NCBI GenBank assembly: GCA_913043285.1 | Contig: CAJWML010000003.1 | Location: 62,001-126,000 of the forward strand | DNA: 64,000 bases | DNA from: CAKZNE01 sp002695025 | GTDB lineage: Bacteria; Bacteroidota; Bacteroidia; Flavobacteriales; Schleiferiaceae | Direction: 5' to 3' | Shown here: positions 53,155 to 62,423 of the stretch, piece after piece | Numbering within the stretch: the stretch's first letter is position 1 | Layout: every line of letters starts with the position of its first letter | Translations under genes and position numbers: made by a program | The notes under the pieces: model-generated | Seen by the model: the letters and a program-made list of their open reading frames with translations, nothing else | What the model was told of the DNA's origin: nothing | The model's database searches: none

Positions 53155-54510
53155 TTAGTCTCCTAATTCTTTAAGCATCAGGTCTAAGCCTTCGCGTACA
53201 GTTTCCTGTACTGGTATTTTAGAAGTACAAACCACTTCGCAGAGGGCAAAATCCTCTTCCACCACTTCGTAAATACCCAGGTTTTCCATAGACTCAATAT
53301 CCTTGATCATGATGGACTTCAGCAACTGAACGGGATAAATATCAAATGGAAATACCTTTTCATACTCACCGGTAACCACAAAAGCCCGCTCTTCACCGTT
53401 CATAGCGGTATCCAAACGATACTTCTTATTGGGTTGCATCCAGCTTACCAGGGTGCGTGAAATACTGAATTTATTGGGATTAGGCGTGATCCAGCCAAAG
53501 AACTGATCCTGATCTCCTTCCGGGATAACGGTAATCTGACGATCGTAGAAACCGAGGTAACCATCTGGTTTGATCCTCGTACCGGTCAACACATTCCCAC
53601 TGATGTAGCGGTTCTTATTCTGAGAAACATTACCCTCCAGGATATTCTTCACGGAGGTTCCCAAAACAACCTTGGTGTATCTGGGCTTGCTTACCTCAGA
53701 ACCAGCTACGGCTACATTGATGTTAGCATCAAATTTACCGCTCAGGAACAAGCGACCGATAATGATCACATCCTGCGGGTTTAGCGTCCAAACCGCATCA
53801 CCCCGGTTAATAGGGTCTATATTATGGATCTGTACACCTACGTTACCGGCCGGGTGAGGACCTCTAAAGCGGTGTAACTCCACTCCTTTGCAATTGGTAA
53901 ACACCGTACTGGGGTTGGTACGTCCGTCCACACCCAGGTGGATCTTACCATCGGTAAGGCGGGCCAGAGCGTCAATACCAGCCTGGAACTCATTTTCCTG
54001 ACCGTGTACCACAAAGTCAATATCAGCCGCCAGAGGTGCCGTATCAAAGCAGGAAATAAAAATAGCTTTAGGCGTACGCTCCGGGTTGGCAACAATATTA
54101 TAAGGGCGCTGCCTGATCAAAGGCCAGCAACCGGAGGCCAACAGCTTTTCCTTTACTGCTTCGCGATCCATGGTTTTGGCATCTCCTGCACCAAAATCCT
54201 GGTATTGGATCTCTTTATCGGCCAGGATACGTATTTCCAGCAATTTGCGCTTGTCGCCTCTCACGATCTCCGCAATTTCACCGCTAACCGGAGAGCAAAA
54301 TTTAACTTCCTTACGGTCCTTGTTGTAAAGGATGGGAGTTCCTGCTTTCACCTCGTCACCTTCCTTAACGGAAAGCTTAACCCGGATACCCGGGAAGTCA
54401 GTGGGTTTTAAAGCGAACGTTTCGGGTTGTTCAGTGTTGCCATACAACTGTTCGGCCTTGCCTACAAGTTTTATGTCTACACCGCGTTTAATCTTTATCA
54501 GGTCTGACAT
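53155..54510 (-). CDS. nqrA: Na+-NQR subunit A
   Basis: A 451-residue peripheral cytoplasmic subunit with no membrane segment, starting IKIKRGVDIKLVGKAEQ. Family segments include DFPGIRVKLSVKEGDEV (barrel-sandwich-like), ISCFDTAPLAADIDFVVHG, GPHPAGNVGVQIHNIDPI and VYPVQLLKSIMIKDIE. NqrA contributes to ubiquinone binding but has no redox centre. First gene of the nqrABCDEF operon; its promoter is 38-70 nt upstream. The operon indicates a sodium-based energy economy, usual in marine bacteria. Confidence 0.97.
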   Translation of the reverse strand: MSDLIKIKRGVDIKLVGKAEQLYGNTEQPETFALKPTDFPGIRVKLSVKEGDEVKAGTPILYNKDRKEVKFCSPVSGEIAEIVRGDKRKLLEIRILADKEIQYQDFGAGDAKTMDREAVKEKLLASGCWPLIRQRPYNIVANPERTPKAIFISCFDTAPLAADIDFVVHGQENEFQAGIDALARLTDGKIHLGVDGRTNPSTVFTNCKGVELHRFRGPHPAGNVGVQIHNIDPINRGDAVWTLNPQDVIIIGRLFLSGKFDANINVAVAGSEVSKPRYTKVVLGTSVKNILEGNVSQNKNRYISGNVLTGTRIKPDGYLGFYDRQITVIPEGDQDQFFGWITPNPNKFSISRTLVSWMQPNKKYRLDTAMNGEERAFVVTGEYEKVFPFDIYPVQLLKSIMIKDIESMENLGIYEVVEEDFALCEVVCTSKIPVQETVREGLDLMLKELGD

Positions 54511-54547
54511 TACAACAGAATGAAAAAATTCTATCTTAAATTGGCGG

Positions 54548-54579
54548 CAAAATTAAAAAGCAACAGCCTTTTACATCAA
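54548..54579 (-). promoter_or_regulatory. Promoter of nqr operon
   Basis: The minus strand has TTG (complement of 54577-54579) and, after 21 nt, TAATTTTG (complement of 54548-54555), a good Bacteroidota -33/-7 pair. The leader to the nqrA ATG is about 30 nt. It sits in the divergent gap shared with the T9SS plug gene. Confidence 0.66.
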
Positions 54580-54685
54580 TTTATGCCGGATTTAGAACTA
54601 TTCTAAACAGGCCGCAAATTTACTGATAATTAGCTTTGAAAAAAGGCATGGTCTTAGATTTATCGACATTAAATAAACAACCCTT

Positions 54686-55966
54686 GTGAAATACCTCAAA
54701 CTCGTCTTCTTAAGCCTTATTAGCCTGCTACTTAACGCACAAAACAACTATTACGAGGAAGACCGGCTACGCTACGAGGACTTCATATACCAGCCAGGCA
54801 TAAAGACGGTGCAATTCCACCCTGCGGGCGATGACCTGGCAATGCCTGTTATCAAACTCTTTTCCGGTGAACAACTCCTGCTGAGCTTTGACGACCTTTA
54901 CGAGGATTACGCGGAATACAGTTATACTATTATTCACTGCAATGCGGACTGGACCCCTTCCAACCTTTTGCAATCCGAGTACCTCAGCAATTTCCAGGAC
55001 TATTACCTCAGTGAATACGAATATTCCATCAATGCCCTGATCCCCTACACCAATTACCGCTTAACCATTCCCAACAGCAATATGCGCTTCACCAAATCCG
55101 GCAACTATCTGCTTAAGATCTACCGCGATAATGACCCGAACAAGCTGGTAATTACCCGTAGATTTATGGTGTATGAAGACCGTGTAACCATTGGCGCCCA
55201 AGTGCGCAGGGCCACCCAGGTAGAAAATAAGAATACCCACCAGGAAATAGATTTTACCATTAACCACACCAATTATACCATTCAGAACCCCTTCCAGGAC
55301 CTGAACGTGGTACTTATGCAAGACCAACGCTGGGACAACCCCATTACCACCCTGAAACCCCAGTTTGTGCAAAACACACAATTGATCTATCAATACGATG
55401 ACATCAATACTTTTCATGGGATCAACGAATTCCGGTGGTTCGACATCAAAAACCTGCAGGTACTCACCCAGAATGTGCGTAAAATTGACAGGGATAGCGT
55501 GTATACCGCCTACCTGGCCACAGACGAGCCACGCACCATAAGCCGTTACACCGTTTATTTTGACATTAACGGCCATTACGTGGTGCGCAGGCTAGATGCT
55601 ACCAATTCTGATTTTGAAGCAGATTATGCCTACGTGGATTTTATATTGGATTACCCGGCTCCCCTGGATAAAGGCGATCTATACGTTTTCGGAAAGTTCA
55701 CCGATTGGAAGGCACTGCCTGAATACCGGCTGGAATACGACTATGTCCGTAATGCCTACCGGGGACGATTTCTGTTAAAGCAAGGCTATTACAACTACCT
55801 GTACGCCCTGCAAAAAGACAATGGCGAACTGGACATTGAAGCTATTGAAGGCAGCCACTGGGAAACCGAAAACACCTACCAGATACTGGTTTATAATCGT
55901 GATGTGGGAATTCGTTATGATCGTTTGGTAGGATTTAGCGAATTTAGCTCCGAGGACCTTTACTGA
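54686..55966 (+). CDS. Type IX secretion system plug protein (DUF5103)
   Basis: A 426-residue protein of the DUF5103/T9SS plug family. A signal peptide (MKYLKLVFLSLISLLLNAQ) leads to an N-terminal beta-domain (KTVQFHPAGDDLAMPVIKLFSGEQLLLSFDDL, HCNADWTPSNLLQSEYLSNF) and a C-terminal Ig-like region. In the Flavobacterium SprA translocon structure a protein of this family plugs the periplasmic end of the T9SS pore. It is consistent with the type IX cargo genes in this window. The start codon is GTG at 54686. Followed 5 nt later by the DUF3667 gene. Confidence 0.9.
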   Translation: MKYLKLVFLSLISLLLNAQNNYYEEDRLRYEDFIYQPGIKTVQFHPAGDDLAMPVIKLFSGEQLLLSFDDLYEDYAEYSYTIIHCNADWTPSNLLQSEYLSNFQDYYLSEYEYSINALIPYTNYRLTIPNSNMRFTKSGNYLLKIYRDNDPNKLVITRRFMVYEDRVTIGAQVRRATQVENKNTHQEIDFTINHTNYTIQNPFQDLNVVLMQDQRWDNPITTLKPQFVQNTQLIYQYDDINTFHGINEFRWFDIKNLQVLTQNVRKIDRDSVYTAYLATDEPRTISRYTVYFDINGHYVVRRLDATNSDFEADYAYVDFILDYPAPLDKGDLYVFGKFTDWKALPEYRLEYDYVRNAYRGRFLLKQGYYNYLYALQKDNGELDIEAIEGSHWETENTYQILVYNRDVGIRYDRLVGFSEFSSEDLY

Positions 55967-55971
55967 ACTGC

Positions 55972-56958
55972 TTGAACCAAAAAATTGTAAAATCCGATTC
56001 CTGCGCCAACTGCCAACAGGAATTACACGGTGAGAACTTTTGCCCCAACTGCGGCCAAAAAAATGATAGCCGCAGGCTTACCACTTCGCATTTTATCCAG
56101 GAAAGCCTGAGCAATTCACTGGCTTTTGACGGTCGTTTTTTCCGCACACTGTACAACCTGGTGCGCTACCCCGGTAAGGTACCCATTGACTTCGTAGAAG
56201 GCAAACGCACTCGTTATATGAACCCAGTGCGTATTTACTTCCTGGCTTCTATTATGTTGCTTTTCTTTATACAGTTCTCAGACCGGGAAGGAGGAATTGT
56301 GGAGGTAAAGAATAACCGTGATTCTTTAATAGAGGAGACTACTGCTCCGGATACCGCCCTGACTCAATCTCCTGCCTCCCTTCATGATAGTATTGTTGAA
56401 GACAGCATTATCCAAAACACTGCCCTAAACCCCGAGCTGGAGAACGAAAGTTTCATGGAAAAACTGGATACCATGACCAACTTTCACCATCGCCATCAAC
56501 ACCTCACAACCAATGAAGGCCTTAGTTACCTTGGGTTGGAACACGGAACATGGAACCGCTTTCTCTATACTCAGGCGGCTAAAATGGATGATTTTGACTC
56601 CAAGGAATTCAATAAATCCTTTCTTTCCAAACTGTTCTGGATACTGTTCCTGTTTATACCGGTACTGGGTTTACTGCTCTGGTTGATCTACGCCAGGCGC
56701 CCCTTCTATTATCCCGAACACCTTATATTCACTTTTTACAACCAGGCGATTTTCTTCCTAATCTTTTGCATTGCTATTTTAACCACCCCTTTTATTATCC
56801 TGCTTTTCGGAATATACCTCTTGTTTGCCATGCGGAGATTTTACAAGCAGGCCTGGGGGAAAACCATTCTTAAGTTCATCCTGCTGAACATTCTGCTGGC
56901 TCCTTCTTTTATCCTTTTCACCCTGCTTTCTATGTTGGTGGTTTTTATACTGATGTAA
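55972..56958 (+). CDS. DUF3667 membrane protein with zinc ribbon
   Basis: A 328-residue protein. Residues 11-30 contain a zinc ribbon (CANCQQELHGENFCPNCGQK, two CxxC pairs). Then come the DUF3667 signature (AFDGRFFRTLYNLVRYPGKVPIDFVEGKRTRYMNPVRIYFLASI) with a first membrane helix, a long acidic region (about 110-210), and three to four C-terminal helices. Function is unknown. The start codon is TTG at 55972; no ATG is available before the zinc ribbon. Lies 5 nt after the plug gene, in the same operon. Confidence 0.87.
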   Translation: MNQKIVKSDSCANCQQELHGENFCPNCGQKNDSRRLTTSHFIQESLSNSLAFDGRFFRTLYNLVRYPGKVPIDFVEGKRTRYMNPVRIYFLASIMLLFFIQFSDREGGIVEVKNNRDSLIEETTAPDTALTQSPASLHDSIVEDSIIQNTALNPELENESFMEKLDTMTNFHHRHQHLTTNEGLSYLGLEHGTWNRFLYTQAAKMDDFDSKEFNKSFLSKLFWILFLFIPVLGLLLWLIYARRPFYYPEHLIFTFYNQAIFFLIFCIAILTTPFIILLFGIYLLFAMRRFYKQAWGKTILKFILLNILLAPSFILFTLLSMLVVFILM

Positions 56959-56972
56959 GCCGGGCATTGTAA

Positions 56973-56980
56973 TATCTTTG
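56973..56980 (+). promoter_or_regulatory. -7 element abutting the Sua5 start
   Basis: TATCTTTG matches TAnnTTTG and ends 4 nt before the GTG start at 56985. Transcription from it would give a leaderless message, like the arrangement at apbE. A -33 element at the right spacing was not found. Confidence 0.38.
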
Positions 56981-56984
56981 CCAC

Positions 56985-57941
56985 GTGGCACAAATTGGAA
57001 CCGATATCATATTTGCCAAAAAGGTACTGGAAGCAGGAAAACCGGTAGCTATACCCACGGAAACCGTATACGGACTGGCCGCCAATGCCTTGGATGAAAA
57101 AGCTGTTTCAAGGGTTTTTGAGGTGAAGAACCGCCCTTCCTTTGATCCCCTGATCGTACATCTTTCCAATAAGGGTAAACTGGATGAACTATGCAGCCAC
57201 GTTCCCGATAATTTTTACCGCTTATACGAAGCTTTTTGCCCGGGCCCACTCACCTTTATAATGCCCAAATCCAAGAAGGTTCCGGGCCTGGTTACGGCCG
57301 GAAACCCAACGGTAGGCCTTCGCTTTCCTGATCATCGGCTTACCCTGGATCTACTCGGGTCCCTGGACTTTCCCCTGGCTGCACCCAGCGCCAATCCCTT
57401 TGGGTATGTAAGTCCTACGTCTGCACAGCATGTGGAAAAGCAATTGGGTGGTAAGATCGACTATATACTGGACGGAGGTCCCTGCAAGGTAGGCCTGGAA
57501 TCCACCATTATTGACCTGAGTACAGACAGCATGGCCATCCTTCGCCTGGGTGGACTCTCACTGGAAGAGATCGAATCTGTAGTCGGAAAAGTGCATCGTG
57601 TAAAAACATCCACCAGCAACCCCAAGGCTCCCGGCATGTTAAGCTCCCACTACTCTCCCGGGAAAAAGATCGTCTTCGGGGATATGGAAGATAATTACCG
57701 GATCTTTAAAGGCCAAAAACTGGGGAGCATCACTTTCTTCAGAACCGTTAATTGCATACCTGCCGAACATCAATGGGTGCTTTCACCTGGTGGAGACCTG
57801 CGGGAAGCGGCCAGCAAGCTGTTTAAAAGTCTTCGCGAAACGGATGATACCGACCTGGATGTAATCCTGGCCGAGCGCTTTCCCGATGAAGGTTTGGGAA
57901 GAGCCATCAACGACCGGCTGATGCGGGCTTCCGCCAAATGA
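56985..57941 (+). CDS. L-threonylcarbamoyladenylate synthase, Sua5 type
   Basis: A 318-residue YrdC/Sua5 protein. It makes threonylcarbamoyl-AMP from threonine, bicarbonate and ATP, the first step of t6A37 tRNA modification. The YrdC domain (1-200) has PTETVYGLAANALDEKAVSRVFEVKNRP and APSANPFGYVSPTSAQHV; the C-terminal Sua5 domain (about 210-318) is linked by SNPKAPGMLSSHYSPGK, the Sua5 linker signature. Its start is GTG at 56985. It begins 26 nt after the DUF3667 gene. Confidence 0.95.
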   Translation: MAQIGTDIIFAKKVLEAGKPVAIPTETVYGLAANALDEKAVSRVFEVKNRPSFDPLIVHLSNKGKLDELCSHVPDNFYRLYEAFCPGPLTFIMPKSKKVPGLVTAGNPTVGLRFPDHRLTLDLLGSLDFPLAAPSANPFGYVSPTSAQHVEKQLGGKIDYILDGGPCKVGLESTIIDLSTDSMAILRLGGLSLEEIESVVGKVHRVKTSTSNPKAPGMLSSHYSPGKKIVFGDMEDNYRIFKGQKLGSITFFRTVNCIPAEHQWVLSPGGDLREAASKLFKSLRETDDTDLDVILAERFPDEGLGRAINDRLMRASAK

Positions 57942-57974
57942 ATTTTAGGTTTTGGCGTTTAAAGAACGCTACTT

Positions 57975-58727
57975 TTACTCCTGCTTCAGGATCTTCTGCC
58001 TCTTCTTCCGCAACTCAAAGTTCTGACCCAGGTATACTTTACGTACCTGCTCATCATTGGCAAGATCTTCCGCTGAGCCGGATTTGAGGATACGGCCTTC
58101 AAACATCAGATATGTGCGGTCGGTAATAGCCAGGGTTTCCTGTACGTTATGGTCGGTAATCAGTATCCCGATATTCTTTTCTTTGAGTGAAGCCACAATG
58201 CTCTGTATATCTTCCACCGCAATAGGATCCACACCGGCAAAAGGCTCGTCAAGGAGAATAAACTTCGGGTCTACCGCCAGGGCCCGGGCAATTTCCGTAC
58301 GCCTGCGCTCCCCACCGGAAAGCAGGTCGCCCCGGTTTTTCCGGATATGCTGAAGACCGAATTCGTCCAATAAATTTTCCAGTCTTTCCTTTTGCTCCGC
58401 TTTGGAGATACCGGTCATTTCCAGCACGCCCATAATATTTTGCTCTACGCTCAACTTCCGGAATACGGAAGCCTCTTGTGCCAGGTAACCAATACCCTTT
58501 TGAGCTCTTTTGTACATCGGGGCTTTGGTGATTTCCTCCTCTTCCAGGTACACATGCCCTTCATTGGGCTTAATGAGACCTACCACCATATAAAAAGAGG
58601 TGGTTTTTCCGGCACCATTAGGGCCCAACAAACCTACTATCTCGCCCTGGCTTACGTCAAAGCTCACGCCCTTTACCACGGTGCGGCTACGGTATTTTTT
58701 AACGATGTTTTCAGCTCTTAATCTCAT
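57975..58727 (-). CDS. lptB: LPS export ABC transporter ATPase LptB
   Basis: A 250-residue ABC ATPase. Walker A is GPNGAGKTTSF (about 35-45), the signature is LSGGERRRTEIARAL, Walker B is FILLDEPFAGVDP and the H-loop is LITDHNVQET. The LptB-specific YLAQEASVFRKLSVEQNIMGVLE is very close to other LptB proteins. Length is near normal, with an extra basic C-terminus (RKKRQKILKQE). With LptFG it powers LPS extraction from the inner membrane. tatC lies 39 nt upstream on the same strand, so they may be co-transcribed. Confidence 0.95.
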   Translation of the reverse strand: MRLRAENIVKKYRSRTVVKGVSFDVSQGEIVGLLGPNGAGKTTSFYMVVGLIKPNEGHVYLEEEEITKAPMYKRAQKGIGYLAQEASVFRKLSVEQNIMGVLEMTGISKAEQKERLENLLDEFGLQHIRKNRGDLLSGGERRRTEIARALAVDPKFILLDEPFAGVDPIAVEDIQSIVASLKEKNIGILITDHNVQETLAITDRTYLMFEGRILKSGSAEDLANDEQVRKVYLGQNFELRKKRQKILKQE

Positions 58728-58766
58728 AGGGTCCTAAATTTTGCCAGGCCTTTGCAATAAATATAC

Positions 58767-59603
58767 CTATTCAGCAGCCTTCTTGTTCCGCAGTCTTTCC
58801 TTTTCCTGGTTTTTCACCACACGGGCACAAATCTTAATACTCAACTCGTACAATAATACAATAGGGAAAGCTACCAATACCTGGCTTGAAATATCCGGGG
58901 GTGTAATAATAGCCGCCAAAATAAGCGTTACCACAAAGGCATGCCTGCGGTATTTACGCATCCAGTCCGGTGTGATCACTCCGATCTTAGCCAGGAAGTA
59001 CACCAGTATAGGAAGTTCAAATATTAAACCTGTACTCAGGGTTACGGTGGAAACCGTAGTAATAAATGAATTGAGATCAATAAGGTTGGTTACCTCGGCA
59101 CTTACTGTATAGCTTCCCAAAAACTGAACGGACAGGGGAACGATGAGGTAATAGCCAAAAAGAACGCCCAACATAAAAAGTAAGGACGCAAAAAATATAA
59201 TACCCCGGGAATATTTACGTTCTGAGCGGTGCAGTCCGGGTTTCACAAAACGCCATACCTCGTATAATACATATGGGAAAGCCAGGATAAAGCCGGCAAT
59301 CAGCGAAACCCATACATGCGTACTAAATTGCCCCGCCATTCGGGTGTTCAGTATAGCAAAGGGCATTTCATCCATACAGAAGAGTTCTGTGATGCCCAGT
59401 GAACGGGAAAATTCACAAAACAAACGGTAGGTTACAAAATTTGGATCCTTGGGACCGAAGATTATTACGTCAAACAGAATACCTTTGCCAATGAAACACA
59501 GTATTGCGAAAAACAATATGGCCGCGGTTGAACGGACCAAGTGCCAGCGCAATACTTCCAAGTGTTCCAGGAAAGACATATTTCCGGATGTATTCTTTGC
59601 CAT
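58767..59603 (-). CDS. tatC: Twin-arginine translocase subunit TatC
   Basis: A 278-residue inner-membrane protein with six helices. The conserved N-terminus SFLEHLEVLRWHLVRS and the periplasmic loop with FVKPGLHRSERKYSRG are characteristic, as is ELPILVYFLAKIGVITPDWMRKYRRHA. TatC binds the twin-arginine signal of folded proteins. There is an insertion after helix 1 (about 60-90, FGPKDPNFVTYRLFCEFSRSLGITELF) common in Bacteroidota. Divergent from recQ; a tatA gene is not in view. Confidence 0.97.
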   Translation of the reverse strand: MAKNTSGNMSFLEHLEVLRWHLVRSTAAILFFAILCFIGKGILFDVIIFGPKDPNFVTYRLFCEFSRSLGITELFCMDEMPFAILNTRMAGQFSTHVWVSLIAGFILAFPYVLYEVWRFVKPGLHRSERKYSRGIIFFASLLFMLGVLFGYYLIVPLSVQFLGSYTVSAEVTNLIDLNSFITTVSTVTLSTGLIFELPILVYFLAKIGVITPDWMRKYRRHAFVVTLILAAIITPPDISSQVLVAFPIVLLYELSIKICARVVKNQEKERLRNKKAAE

Positions 59604-59750
59604 GTATTGGTATTAAGCTAAAAGCCGCGCAAAGGTCTTAATTTTAACAGAACCACTTCATAAGATATGTTGAAACAAAGTGGATTTACAATATTTTTTT
59701 TATTGGTCGTTTGTACTATCTTTAGGAAAATTGAAAATTGATATTGCACA

Positions 59751-61955
59751 GTGGGATTGGAAACAAAGGAATTATCGGTGCAACAGCATTTGAAGAAGTT
59801 TTTTGGCTTCGACAATTTTAAGGGAAATCAGGAAGCCGTTGTAAAGAGCATCATAGGAGGTAATGATACCTTCGTTATCATGCCTACGGGAGGAGGAAAG
59901 TCATTATGCTACCAGCTACCGGCCCTTATGCAGGAAGGCACTGCAATTGTGGTATCACCACTTATTGCACTCATGAAAAACCAGGTGGACAGCATCCGTG
60001 GTATTTCAGAAAACAACGGAGTAGCTCACGTACTGAACTCATCACTCACCAAACGGGAAACCGACCAGGTGAAAAGTGATATTATTGATGGTACTACCAA
60101 GCTGCTATACGTAGCGCCCGAATCGCTTACCAAGGAAGAGAACATAGAGTTCCTTCAACAGTCAACGGTATCTTTCTTCGCCATAGATGAAGCGCACTGT
60201 ATTTCGGAATGGGGTCATGACTTCAGGCCGGAATACCGCAACCTTCGCAGCATCATGGAAAAGATCGGGCGGAAACCAGTCATAGCGCTTACCGCCACCG
60301 CTACTCCCAAGGTTCAGAATGATATTCAGAAAAACCTGGGTATGGAGAATGCCCGGGTATTCAAGGCTTCATTTAACCGGCCCAACCTATATTACGAAGT
60401 ACGCCCCAAAACCAAGAACGTTGATCGTGATATCATTAAGTTCATTAAGGGGCATATGGGCAAGAGTGGCATTATTTACTGCCTGAGCCGTAAAAAGGTG
60501 GAAGAACTGTCCCAAACACTACAGGTAAATGGTATCAAGGCCCTTCCCTATCATGCCGGCCTGGACGCCAAGAGCCGCGTAAAACACCAGGATGACTTCC
60601 TGATGGAAGAAGTGGATGTCATCGTTGCCACCATTGCTTTCGGGATGGGGATTGATAAACCGGATGTACGTTTTGTGATCCACTATGATATGCCCAAGAG
60701 TCTGGAAAGTTATTACCAGGAAACCGGGCGTGCCGGACGTGATGGCGGAGAAGGTAATTGCATTGCCTTTTATTCCTATAAAGACATTGAAAAGCTGGAG
60801 AAATTCCTGCATGGTAAACCGGTTTCCGAACAGGAAGTAGGTATGCAACTGCTTCAGGAAGTGGTATCCTTTGCCGAAACCAGCATGAACCGCAGGAAAT
60901 TTATCCTGCATTATTTTGGTGAGGAGTTTGACGAGGAAAACGGACCGGGAGCCGAGAATGATGACAATACCCGTCATCCCCGCAAAAAATTCGAGGCCAA
61001 AGACGATATAAAATTAGTACTGGAAACCGTACAGGCTACCAATGAACGTTTTAAGGCCCATCCCATTATCCAGATCCTTACCGGGCAGCTCACCACTATT
61101 TTGAAGCAATACAAGGCTGAAAACCTGGAACAGTACAATGAAGGTGCTGATAAGGAAGACAAACACTGGATGAGCGTTATCCGCCAGGCCATTGTAGCCG
61201 GATTTATCAAAAAAGACATTGAAAAATATGGGGTGTTGCTGCTTACCGATGAAGGAAAAGCCTTTATGGATAAGCCGCATAGCTTTATGATGGCCGAAGA
61301 CCACGATTATACGGAAGATGAAGAGGACGACATTGTAACAGATCAGAAATCTGGCGGTGCGGCCCTGGACCAGGAGTTGTTCAACATGCTCAAGGAACTT
61401 ACCCGAAAGGTGGCTAAACAAAAAGGCGTACCTCCTTACGCAGTTTTCCAGGAAAATTCGCTGAACGAAATGGCCATCAACTACCCCACCACGCTGGAGG
61501 AATTGAAAAACATCAGCGGTGTGGGCGAAGGTAAAGCCAAAAAGTTTGGTGAGCCTTTCGTGGAAATGATAGAGCGGTATGTAGAGGACAATAACATTGA
61601 CCGGCCGGATGATTTTGTGGTAAAATCCGTGGTCAATAAATCCGGTCTTAAGGTATACATCATCCAAAGTACGGACCGTAAATTGCCTCTGGAAGATATT
61701 GCCTCGGCCAAGGGACTTTCCATGAACGATCTGCTTACCGAGATCGAACACATTGTAAATTCGGGTACCAAGGTAAATATCGATTACGCCATTGAAAGCA
61801 TTCTTGATGAAGAGCAGATGGAAGAGATCCACGACTACTTTATGGATGCCGAAAGCGAAGATCTACAGGAAGCTTATGAAGAATTTGATGGCGACTACGA
61901 AGAGGAAGAGCTCCGCTTGATGCGCATCAAGTTCATGAGTGACGTGGCCAATTAA
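59751..61955 (+). CDS. recQ: ATP-dependent DNA helicase RecQ
   Basis: A 734-residue RecQ that unwinds DNA 3' to 5' in recombination repair. Walker A MPTGGGKSLCYQ near 44-55, DEAH motif FAIDEAHCISEWGHDFRPEYR, GMGIDKPDVRFVIHYDMPKS and QETGRAGRDG are complete. The zinc subdomain/RQC follows, and the HRDC domain is at about 540-620 (ELFNMLKELTRKVAKQKGVPPYAVF, LKNISGVGEGKAKKFG). The C-terminal 110 residues are an acidic extension. The start is GTG at 59751. Confidence 0.96.
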   Translation: MGLETKELSVQQHLKKFFGFDNFKGNQEAVVKSIIGGNDTFVIMPTGGGKSLCYQLPALMQEGTAIVVSPLIALMKNQVDSIRGISENNGVAHVLNSSLTKRETDQVKSDIIDGTTKLLYVAPESLTKEENIEFLQQSTVSFFAIDEAHCISEWGHDFRPEYRNLRSIMEKIGRKPVIALTATATPKVQNDIQKNLGMENARVFKASFNRPNLYYEVRPKTKNVDRDIIKFIKGHMGKSGIIYCLSRKKVEELSQTLQVNGIKALPYHAGLDAKSRVKHQDDFLMEEVDVIVATIAFGMGIDKPDVRFVIHYDMPKSLESYYQETGRAGRDGGEGNCIAFYSYKDIEKLEKFLHGKPVSEQEVGMQLLQEVVSFAETSMNRRKFILHYFGEEFDEENGPGAENDDNTRHPRKKFEAKDDIKLVLETVQATNERFKAHPIIQILTGQLTTILKQYKAENLEQYNEGADKEDKHWMSVIRQAIVAGFIKKDIEKYGVLLLTDEGKAFMDKPHSFMMAEDHDYTEDEEDDIVTDQKSGGAALDQELFNMLKELTRKVAKQKGVPPYAVFQENSLNEMAINYPTTLEELKNISGVGEGKAKKFGEPFVEMIERYVEDNNIDRPDDFVVKSVVNKSGLKVYIIQSTDRKLPLEDIASAKGLSMNDLLTEIEHIVNSGTKVNIDYAIESILDEEQMEEIHDYFMDAESEDLQEAYEEFDGDYEEEELRLMRIKFMSDVAN

Positions 61956-61976
61956 TCCGGTAATTTTCCGGATTAA
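61952..61976 (+). terminator. Hairpin at the end of recQ
   Basis: A 9-bp stem TTAATCCGG/CCGGATTAA (arms 61952-61960 and 61968-61976) that includes the stop codon, loop TAATTTT. A T-tract is lacking after it, so factor-independent termination is uncertain. Confidence 0.5.
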
Positions 61977-62047
61977 AACGGTTTGCATCTACAGTACAAC
62001 GCCATCATTTGTGTAATTTCGAGGCTCATATTTATATAGATCCAACT

Positions 62048-62422
62048 ATGAAATTACCCGAAGGATACCAGGCACTCATGCCCTACCTTATCTTAAAGGA
62101 CGGCCGCACATTCCTGGATTTTGCCAAGAAAGTGTTTAACGCAAGGGAAAAAATGTACCATGAACACGAGGATGGAGGTTTGATGCATGCCGAGCTATGG
62201 ATACACGAAAGTGTATTGATGATAGGTGGCAGTAATGCTGAATATCCTCCCTGCCCGGCCGGTATGATGATCTACGTGGAAAATGCGGACGAATGTTACC
62301 AACGGGCACTGCAAAATGGTTGCACCTCACTACTGGAACCACAAGACCAGGATTACGGCCGCAGCTGCGGAGTACGCGACCCCTGGGGTAATACATGGTG
62401 GATCACTTCTGTAATAGACTAA
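62048..62422 (+). CDS. VOC family (glyoxalase-like) protein
   Basis: A 124-residue single-module VOC-fold protein from ATG 62048. A longer frame begins at an ATG at 62009, but a -7-like TAATTTCG at 62014-62021 lies after it, so the shorter start is preferred. It resembles PhnB-like proteins: YQALMPYLILKDGRTFLDFAKKVFNAR, MHAELWIHESVLMIGG, YPPCPAGMMIYVENADECYQRALQNGC and RSCGVRDPWGNTWWI. The substrate is unknown. Only 1 nt separates it from the methyltransferase gene. Confidence 0.88.
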   Translation: MKLPEGYQALMPYLILKDGRTFLDFAKKVFNAREKMYHEHEDGGLMHAELWIHESVLMIGGSNAEYPPCPAGMMIYVENADECYQRALQNGCTSLLEPQDQDYGRSCGVRDPWGNTWWITSVID

Positions 62423-62423
62423 C

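Noticed and set aside
61014..61832. Long minus-strand frame opposite recQ
   Set aside because: A shadow of the conserved RecQ coding strand; no protein family features.
62009..62047. Upstream start of the VOC protein
   Set aside because: A -7-like sequence lies after this ATG, and the VOC fold starts normally from ATG 62048.
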